From: Prostheceraeus crozeri
Taxonomy: Eukaryota; Platyhelminthes; Polycladida; Euryleptidae
NCBI GenBank assembly: GCA_907163375.1
Contig: CAJQUW010010360.1
Span: forward strand, 20,244-84,243
DNA: 64,000 nucleotides
Reading direction: 5' to 3'
Positions 55,718 through 64,000 of this stretch are shown one piece after another. The notes beneath the pieces were generated by a model, which was not told the origin of the DNA, made no database searches, and saw only the letters and a program-made list of their open reading frames with translations. The translations under genes were made by a program, and so were the position numbers. Position 1 is the stretch's first letter. Each line of letters starts with the position of its first letter.

Positions 55718-58030
55718 CAGGGCTGTGGAGCCGATGCGTTATCTCATCGGCTCCGGCTCCACGACACTGATGTGAAAGGCTCCGGCTCCGACTTCAAATT
55801 CAGGTTCTATCTATGCTGGTTATCCTGGATCCGTTGAACGGGTTTTTGGATAACGGTGTGGCCTTTAGAGGCTTGCTACAATCATCAAATTAGTTTTCAT
55901 TAACAAGCAACGACTTAAGTTAATAACAAAAATGATAATAGCCTAATATAATGACAAATAACATACTTGTCATATATTTTTGCATGAATTGACTATCTCT
56001 GAAAGATAAAATAAAGTTATAGCCAGGATTGGTTAAATTAGATAAAGATCTCCCGCACTGGCTAAATATAAATTGGCCTAGCCTGCAACCAGTCTACTAC
56101 GAGGCTACATTAAATAAGACCACATGAGTGATGATGATATACCTAATTAGCCGTCACAGGGGCCGAATAGTAGTATAAGTTTTTTTACAAAGCTTGAATA
56201 TGAAACTGGATAGCGTATGCCTCTAAATAGCTTATAGGGCCTGTATCTACTCGAACATGAAAGGGTTTAAGCTATATAGCCAAATATACCTTATCAATAA
56301 AGATATCAATTGCTTTATTGAATATTAAAGTGTATATAGGCTAGCTTAGGTTGTTATTGTTATTTGTTATTGCCTTTATTCAATAGTCTGTTAGTCCATG
56401 AATAATATGATCGGTGTGTAGCCCACGACTCATCATCTGCAGAAAGTGTAATTTAGATAGCCTCATTGCAGTGTAGGCTAGAAATGTACAATTGAAAATT
56501 ATACTTAAAAAAATTAAAAATATCTAATTTAGGACAAGTTTTGTAATTCTATGCAGCATACTTAATAAGTTAAGGCCTAACTTACATTATATTAATTTCG
56601 TATTTTTCATTATGGCGTAAAGTTGCACTAAATAATTCATCAATGATTCATGTATATTATTATATTCAATTTATATATAACACATTGCCACTATTCCTCT
56701 GATGATGGTTAGGCTGATGAAACTGAACTCGGAGTATCACACAGTATGTTGCAGGGTGCTATGCATAATAAAAATTTGACTGCGAGCACCGAGCAGAAAT
56801 CCCATCTACTTTGCTAGCTTTCGAATGCGAGTGCGGTTTAATGTCACAGACAATAGAAAAGGGAGGTCAAAAGGCGCCTTTATTGAGAGCGTCTCAGTCT
56901 TTTTTTATTGTTTACAAGTCAGCACGATATCAGCATAAAGTGTTGACAGACGGAAAAAATAATAATGAAAATTCTTGAAATCCACAGGTCTATGACATTT
57001 GGGGAAATATTATTACACGATACGGCTCTTGTGCAGTCCTCCACCCCCCCATTTTTTCTCTGGTCAAAAGATGCAGCACCATTGGATGTCCGTTTCAGCA
57101 TCACCGGTTTGAGTGAAGCATTCCGTGCTGTTGTAAAAATCTACGTGGGTAATTGCGATGTCATGCTGGTCGCAAACTTCGTCAGCAAGTCAACATTGTA
57201 ATTTGCCTTCGGGTTTTTCGCATTGAAATTTACCCTTTGAATTTTGAAGTCAAAGGAAATTCATTGTGAATGAGATACCTTTAATTAAAGTAATAGGGCG
57301 CTACTAGAAGTGGCTGGGGATCGCTTATTGCTACAGCCATGTGAGGACTTGTAGTCAGGTCATTCGTGTGAAGAGTTATCCCTCCAATCAAAATTGATCA
57401 AATTGAATAACCGATTGTTTTGAAAAATGTAGGTGGGGGGACTGCACAAGAGCCTACAATACAATCTAAGGAAATTGGCATTGTCACAGATACCAGTAGC
57501 TTCTGCCAGTAGCCATACCGATAGATGATAGCCTACATAGTAACCGTATTAGATTTAAGACATTGCGCAAGAAATGTAGTTATATTATCTTTGCTGACTG
57601 AACTGGAAATGTGTACATAAATGACTGGCGACTTGTCTCTAGGAATCTACAATCATCTAGTTAGCATGCATATAACAAGTCTTCAAATAATTGGATTTTG
57701 GAGAATACGTTGTCAATATGGAAATTAGTCTTACGAAACATATGCAATAAAAAAATATTACACATGTGTGTAAATATATAATAAATATAATACAAAAGAA
57801 GGCGGCAACTGCAAAGAAAGATATCGTGGAGGACAGATCATTGGTATACTTAAAAGACATATCTTTAGATTTCAAATGATTTAATTTTTTTATGATGCCA
57901 ATTAATAACATTCAAAATTCTAGATTTATATCAAAACTCAAACTATCGGAGCCGGAGTCGGAGCCGGAGCCTTTGTGATAAATCGGCTCCGGCTCCGACC
58001 AAAACCATCGGCTCCGGCTCCACCGCCCTG
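55718..58030. mobile_element. Non-autonomous hAT element with GGCTCC-rich ends
   Basis: Perfect 8-bp target duplication CTTTGAAG (55710-55717, 58031-58038). Ends CAGGGCTGTGGAGCCGATG and, complemented, CAGGGCGGTGGAGCCGATG. Both ends carry repeated GGCTCCGGCTCC blocks (55735-55796 and 57944-58025), far GC-richer than the interior. No transposase recognised. A smaller element is nested at 57024-57454. Confidence 0.88.
57024..57454. mobile_element. Small inverted-repeat element nested in the hAT
   Basis: Ends GGCTCTTGTGCAGTCCTCCA and its near-exact complement (AGGTGGGGGG ACTGCACAAGAGCC). TAC on both sides may be a 3-bp target duplication. 431 bp, no protein. Superfamily unknown. Confidence 0.68.
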
Positions 58031-58038
58031 CTTTGAAG

Positions 58039-59116
58039 TATTTATTAATTGCGATAGCGTGCAACAATTTGAAAGTGGACGCAATAATTGAAATCGCTCG
58101 ACCACACGACAAATCTTGATTAGTGAATTTTGCACCATTGTTTTCTTATTAGGTTTGAGGACATCATTCATTTTTTACATGTTGTCCAGGCCAGTTACGT
58201 GAAGACATTACACACTTATACCCTCGCCATGAATTGATCCATTTCGTGTTCAAATGTTTGCAACAATGATGCAGTGTAGATCATATTGCATACTCAAATG
58301 GCTGCACTTGAAAATCGTTCTATCAGTTGAGACACCGAAACACTTGTCGAACACTCACGAAGATTCCTCATTGACGCCAGATTGGTTTTGATCAAGAATT
58401 AAAAAACAGCAAAGTACCGTTGTTGTAAAAGGCATGCAATTCCATAAATAACAAAGTCCCTCATTTGGTGTAAGCGCACCTCGCTGTGTTGGATATTTCC
58501 GCAATAATCGTACGATGAGATAAGTGGCTGATCCACATCTGTTAAAGGAGTCTTATTGTCTCGGTTTACTGCAATGAGAAGCCATTCGATGAATAAGACT
58601 GCCTAACCTGCGCATGAACGCACGCGCGTGTGTGTGTTGGAACTGATGCGGTTCCCTTGATGCTTGCAACGAGTAACTAACATATTGTGGTATCAGTGTG
58701 TGTTACCGGCGCGCGTCTTTTACCAGATGCGTGATGTGTGCGTGCCAGCGGTGTCGAAATTCATGCAGAGAAATTGCCATGACGGGCGTCTGTATCTGCC
58801 AAGCGATGAATTTCGCCAACCATTTTGAGCTGTGTGCACCCGTAACAAAATTTAATGCAATTTAGCTACTTAGCAGCACTGAACACATGACCGTGCTTTT
58901 CCGCTTTAAATCGTCATTCGAACATCATTATTCCGCGTTTGCATCAAAAGTGGTTAGCGCAGTCCAGTATTGAAACCATATGATTGAATAAGAAAAATGG
59001 ATAATATGGATAAGAAAAACCGACAGAAATTTTTCCAGCAAATAGAAAAGCAACAAAGAAAAGTAACAACCCATACATTTAGTATTGATAATATCAATTA
59101 TCAAGCGAATTTGATG
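58039..59116. other. Intergenic, nothing recognised
   Basis: No coding region or repeat boundary seen. Slightly richer in CG dinucleotides near 58620-58760. Confidence 0.45.
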
Positions 59117-59124
59117 AATTCGCC

Positions 59125-59758
59125 GGTACTTATGGGTTATTCACCCCACGTTTTCAAATGTCTAAAATCCGTAAAAATGAATCAACTGTCGCTAAACTTC
59201 AGATACACGTATTTGAATATTTTCTACCCACATACAAAAAATATGCAGATTCGACAAGTACTTTTTGAATTAGAGACGATGACGTGAAGTGTAGCGATGT
59301 CAACAGCTTGATCTGACTTTGTCTGTTCGACGCATTACTGTTATAGTGTGTGCATTGTTCTCTTTCCGTCTCCGTCTCATCCATTACTATTTGAAATCTT
59401 CTCACGACCACAACCCCACCACACATTTCTTAAATTATATAAGCACACCAATGGAAAGGATGTGGTCCGGATCATAATCACTTCTACTGCAACGTTGTCG
59501 CGACATGACTTTGTTGACCTAGTGCTATCTACTCAGACGATGAGGTCAGGCGAAGTTAGATCAAGCTGCTGACATCGCTACACTCCACGTACGTCATCGT
59601 CTCTAATTCAAAAAGTACTTTTCAGATTTGCATAAAATTCTGCATGTAGGTAGAAAATATACTCAAATACGTGTCTCTGAAGTTTTGTGATGATTGATTC
59701 ATTTCTACGGATTGTGACAAATTTGAAAAAGGGGGGGTGGAGATAACCCACAAGTACT
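59125..59758. mobile_element. hAT-type fold-back MITE, copy 1 (634 bp)
   Basis: 8-bp target duplication AATTCGCC (59117-59124, 59759-59766). Ends GGTACTTATGGGTTAT and, complemented, AGTACTTGTGGGTTAT. The arms are about 180 bp and include GACGATGACGT and TGATCTGACTTTG-like blocks, with the complement near 59565-59620. Non-coding. Confidence 0.85.
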
Positions 59759-59964
59759 AATTCGCCTTACAGATAAATATCGATATTCATCGGAAAACAA
59801 TGAAGTCGCATTTTCCCTTAGACGCTAACATGAGCTCATACCAGGAGGTTCCGTTTTGTAATCAGTTTATGGTCCGAAGTAGATTCATCTGTTGTTATTG
59901 TAATTTTGATATCGGTAAAAAGACACGAACGTATGAAGGAATATATATTCATTACAAAAGATTA

Positions 59965-60588
59965 GGTACTTATGGGTTACCCCACGTTTTCAAATTTGTA
60001 TAAAATCCGTAGAAATGAATCAATCGTTACAAAACTTTAAGTGCACGTGAGTGAGGATATTTTCTATCGACATACCAAAACTTGTCCAAATTGGACAAGT
60101 TCTGAATAAGGAGCGATAACTTGAATTGAAGCGTTGCTGCAGCTTGATCTGATTTCTTCTGACCTCATCGTCTGAGCATAAAGCACTTGAAGTTAACAAA
60201 GTCATTTCCCGACAACTCCTGAAGTGATGATGACCAAGCCATATCCCTTACACTAACATTTTCAACTTAATAAAGGTGTGGCAAGGTAGTGGTCGTAGGA
60301 AGATTTCAAATAACAGTGGATGAGACAAAGAGGTGGAGAGAACAATGCACACACGAGTAGCAATAATGCGTCGAACAGACGAAGTCAAATCAAGCAGCTG
60401 ACATCGCTACACTTCACGTCATCGTCTCTAATGCAAAAAGTACTTGTCTGATCAGCGTGAAATTTTATATGTGGGTAGAAAATATGCTTAATTACGTGTA
60501 CCTGAAGTTTGGTGGCGTTTAATACATTTTTGCAGATGCTAGACAAATTTGAAAACCTGTGGGGGGGGGGAGATAACCCATTAATACC
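59965..60588. mobile_element. hAT-type fold-back MITE, copy 2 (624 bp)
   Basis: 8-bp target duplication AAAGATTA (59957-59964, 60589-60596). Same family as copy 1, which lies only 206 bp away, but with an independent target, so the two inserted separately. Confidence 0.85.
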
Positions 60589-61109
60589 AAAGATTATACA
60601 CTTATGCGCGCATATGTCAAATTTAACTGTAGTAGTCAGAAAATTTATTCTCTCGATCACTGTCCGTCATGTCATCATCTACAACGAAAATAAGATGACA
60701 ACTCATGTTATACTAAAGTTGAGCATGCGAGAAATGTAGGTGAAGCATGGGCGGCAGGGTGATACAACAAAATATCAAGTTTCTTTGGAAGTCTTCAGCC
60801 TTTTGGCCACTTTTAACAATGTGTGACACGCTTTCTTTATTCACTCATAACTCGAATGCTTCTGTGTGCCGAACTTCACTTTACTTTGAGTATTGTCCAA
60901 CAATTCATTTGCTTGCCTAACTCCGATCAAATCGCCTTTTTTAATGGCTTCCTCAGTCATACTCAATTTTTATCCTTTCATGCAGTAAGATTCTTCACTC
61001 GTCTAATGCCTCATGTTTCCTCCTTACAGATTTGACAGCTTCAAATATTGACGCCTCTTTCATGATAATCTGTCTTTATCAGCAGCGGTTGCTGATAAAT
61101 GCACGGGTA

Positions 61110-61232
61110 TACCATCAGACTCCACGTAGTATCCCATCTCCCCCCCCCATTTACTAGGATTAAGCTAAATGTACCATCAGACTCCACGTAGTATCCCATC
61201 TCCCCCCCCATTTACTAGGATTAAGCTAAATG
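61110..61232. repeat. Two-copy tandem duplication, 61-62 bp
   Basis: Two adjacent units starting TACCATCAGACTCCACGTAG. They differ only in a C run (nine versus eight). Recent replication slippage or duplication. Confidence 0.9.
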
Positions 61233-63594
61233 TACCTTTTATAACTGATAAGATAACGGGCATGAGATAATGCATACGATCAAGCATCTGCCGTTTACAA
61301 TCCAGTCATAAACAGTAATCACGTATCTAGTTAACAAGCCTACAAACTCACGAAAACCTAAACAGCATTTCCTTTTTGGAAACGAAGACACTGCAAGACG
61401 CATTAGCTCAATAGAAAACTTTGGCATGTCAAAGGCCGCAGAAAGATGCGTTCAAATAAGGAAAGACTTTTAATAAACCAATGACAAACATTTTAACAAA
61501 TGTTTTAAGGAATCTTTCCAATAAAACCAATGACAGTTCCCACCGGGTAAGCGGACATCAGACAGAACTCCGCCTTTTGTCCCTATACAAAAATCCTCGC
61601 AATCCAGCAACGGATAGAAGAACATCGCAGCAGACTAAACAAATGTGAAGGATTTCATCATGATTAATGAAGGATTAACAGTTTGACTTAACGGGTTTTT
61701 GTGTAAATCACACGGATAAGATTTCGACATTATACAGAACTGCTGTACTCAGGATGATACTAAACCGGAATCAAACCGAATAATACTACAAATGACCACA
61801 AATTTCACTCACATCACTTGAATTTTTTCCTGCTATACATGCCGTACACTCCAATAATCAACTAACTCCCAGATCATACTGTTAATATTGTAATCAGCAT
61901 AGACACAGGAATCCACTGACCATCGGTACGAAACGACTGCTGAAATGAATACATCAATTAACAAATATAGTTTGAAAGATAAGCCGAACCCAACCTCAAG
62001 CAACGTAATTTTAAATCCAGTGGCTAGTTGCGCAATCAGGACTCAAAACTTACGAATTTGAGGCAATGAACAATCTGAAAATGAAAAAAATTTTACCAGA
62101 ACTCACGTTATGGTTTTCCATGTCTCATCTTCCTTCAGAGAACAAAGTGGCAGGAACTCATGAGAAACTGAAAGAAATAAGACATCCACTATATAGTGTA
62201 CTTGCATTGAGATTATCATGGATAAACATCAGATGGGACCAGGGATCGCAATTCACCCAAGAAAACGGAAAGTCGGAAAAACCGTGGGTTTGAATGCATA
62301 AAATTGAAATATTCACGTTAGACTAATTTTAGTAAAAAAAACCGGAAAATTGCGATCCCCCTGGATGTTGACATTGAAATTCTTGAGGCGCATCGTACAT
62401 TTCATAACATTGCTACGCGTTAGCAAAATGAGTAATCAGAATTCAATATAGAATAAGCTTCTATGTTGACATTGCTTTCAACCTCATCAGAAGGCATATT
62501 ACAAAATTCAGTTGATAGTTTTTCTAACTTCAAAACACAAAAAACATCTCTAAACAATTATTCAAACTCACATAATCTTTCTCCATTCCGTACTTCAGAG
62601 ATTCACGCTCGCAATTTCCAAAGAAACACATGAAAAGAATTACATGAAAGAAATGACAGCATCTATTAAAATATTTGCGATACCTCAACAAGAAATAAAG
62701 TTTTGAGCAGGTTTACGAAACGCATTATCACCTTATTCTTCCATCGTTATGACCTCAAACAATTTTCGCTGATAAAAAAAGAGGCAAATGACAAAGACAA
62801 ATCAGGGAGTTATTTCAGGGAAATTTATTCTTTATACTTCCGATTCTAAGTGTCCCTTCTAATCCTGAACCCACAAATAGATTCATCTTAGTAATGTAAA
62901 AGCTGATAAAATAAATAATGACAAAACATTACGGTATGTAAACGAACGTGTATTTTTAATTCCATTCTTCGAAAGGTAACAAAGAGTTTTCCCTTTCCTC
63001 GATAACCCCACTTATATTGAAATACAATTACGCAGATTTACTGCAAAAAGTGTGATATTCAAAAATTATGAGTGGTTATCAGTTCCGTAGTTACCGCATA
63101 ATATTTTTTCCAATTAATTGCTTAGACTTTCCACGTTCTCTTTCTTGACTAAGTATTTACGGTTACAAGTATTATTAATAGTCAACGGCAAATTTTTCCG
63201 TTTGTTTGGCACCTGCACGAGTTTCCAAAATAAATGGCTTAGAATTTGTTTTTGCTAATTAACATAAAGAAATTTGTTACTCACGTCTGAATCTCAACTA
63301 ACAAAATGAGGATGGAATACTATCCTCAACAGCGATACATACACCATTCATTCGTTAGTTTCCATTCATGAAGAAAGTAAAAGCGGCTAACAGATGAAAT
63401 CGGGAACTCAATGCTAACAGGAGAGCGTCATAACTACGAGGGCGCGTCGTTATGCTCGCATTCTGTAATCAAGGGGCAATCTCCCTCTTACGTAGCCAAT
63501 AAAGTTCAAATGATTAGAGGTCAAAATAAATTAGAATTAAGTCAAATTCTAAGAGAATATCTTGAATGAATGATAACTATAACTCATTATATTT

Positions 63595-63760
63595 AATTGT
63601 TGAGGAAGAGCCAAGGTTTTAGTGATGTTTTACTTTAATTATGATGTAATTAATTTCGGTTGATATTCGGCAACCATCATCAGATAGAAGGAATTTAACA
63701 TAAACGCAAAAGTCATGAATTCAAATTTCACATTAACATAGGAAATAAGGGAGTCACGGC
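63595..63760 (-). repeat. Dispersed repeat resembling a PLE terminal repeat, copy 2
   Basis: Related to 8890-9070. On the minus strand (about 63646-63685) it reads CUGAUGA, extra U, helix II GGUUG/CAACC, GAAA and the palindrome AUUAAU, then U. That is the same hammerhead layout as the PLE ends here, but helix I has only 1 bp. Confidence 0.5.
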
Positions 63761-64000
63761 TGCGTCAAAAATCGATTATTGCCAAAAAAATTCTCCATTT
63801 CGCGATTTCTCTTTTTCTGATTATACGCTATATGCCAACTGTATCTGAAAATCAAAAATCGCTCAAAATTCTTTTACAGGCGGTCTTTGCAAATGGGGAC
63901 CACTTTTTCAAAATGGCGGCCAAATACTTTAAATTGTTAAGTAATGATAGTTTTCAGTCTCTAATTGATACATTCATGCACCCAAATCTAGCAAAAAATG

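Larger units (their letters stand above)
60597..64000. other. Intergenic, mostly unrecognised
   Basis: Contains a two-copy tandem repeat (61110-61232) and a dispersed repeat (63595-63760). No gene supported. Confidence 0.45.

Overview
This is a stretch of an AT-rich animal nuclear genome holding one host gene inside a dense field of transposable elements. The evidence for an animal is a six-exon gene with consensus GT/AG introns and several metazoan-type element families: Penelope-like elements (PLEs), piggyBac, Tc1, hAT and APE-type LINEs. There are no operons, Shine-Dalgarno sites or CRISPR arrays. The species cannot be fixed from sequence alone; an invertebrate is my best guess.

Host gene. 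Six exons on the + strand (15553-15846, 24663-25418, 26242-26832, 33749-33955, 40164-40433, 44519-44692) join, all in phase 0, into a 763-residue coiled-coil protein. It is recognisable along its whole length as PIBF1/CEP90, the centriolar-satellite and distal-centriole protein needed for ciliogenesis. Four of its five introns are 4-9 kb and filled with transposons; intron 2 (823 bp) is not. A polyadenylation signal candidate lies at 45041.

Left flank (1-15500). A 5'-truncated PLE on the minus strand (220-2374, 13-bp target duplication) ends in a hammerhead ribozyme motif. Next comes a tandem/inverted array (about 2598-3616) whose units combine a tRNA-like Pol III promoter (A and B boxes) with a canonical small hammerhead ribozyme, flanked by (TA)n runs. 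Then follow two fold-back elements, a broken Jockey/CR1-like LINE (5400-8050), and an RTE-like LINE (9577-13862, minus) interrupted by a second LINE fragment with a visible target duplication.

PIBF1 introns. Intron 1 holds a zinc-finger-bearing LINE fragment, a complete piggyBac element (17378-20849, TTAA on both sides, transposase broken by one stop and one frameshift) and a small hAT derivative (22739-23581). Intron 3 holds a small PLE remnant, a PLE with a 1.07-kb inverted duplication (28230-31909), and a region framed by inverted clusters of a 13-bp repeat (32014-32654). Intron 4 holds LINE pieces and a PLE with 153-bp inverted terminal repeats and an 11-bp target duplication (37775-40087). 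Intron 5 holds a decayed Tc1 relic and a Tc1 element with an apparently intact 331-aa DD34E transposase (42762-44417).

Right flank (45000-64000). Four copies of a TA-flanked ~1-kb MITE rich in AAAATTTTCC lie here. One 7.45-kb hAT shell (46969-54420, 8-bp target duplication) contains three of those MITEs, a second piggyBac element (49904-52349) and a LINE tail. A 2.3-kb hAT derivative with GGCTCC-rich ends (55718-58030) and twin hAT-type fold-back MITEs (59125-59758, 59965-60588) follow. The last 3.4 kb has no recognisable gene.

The most interesting signals are the Pol III/hammerhead tandem units, the hammerhead motifs in the PLE ends that share an extra nucleotide after the core, the palindromic subterminal repeats in both piggyBac elements, and the inverted 13-bp repeat clusters. 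All calls come from reading the sequence; no database search or folding program was run.
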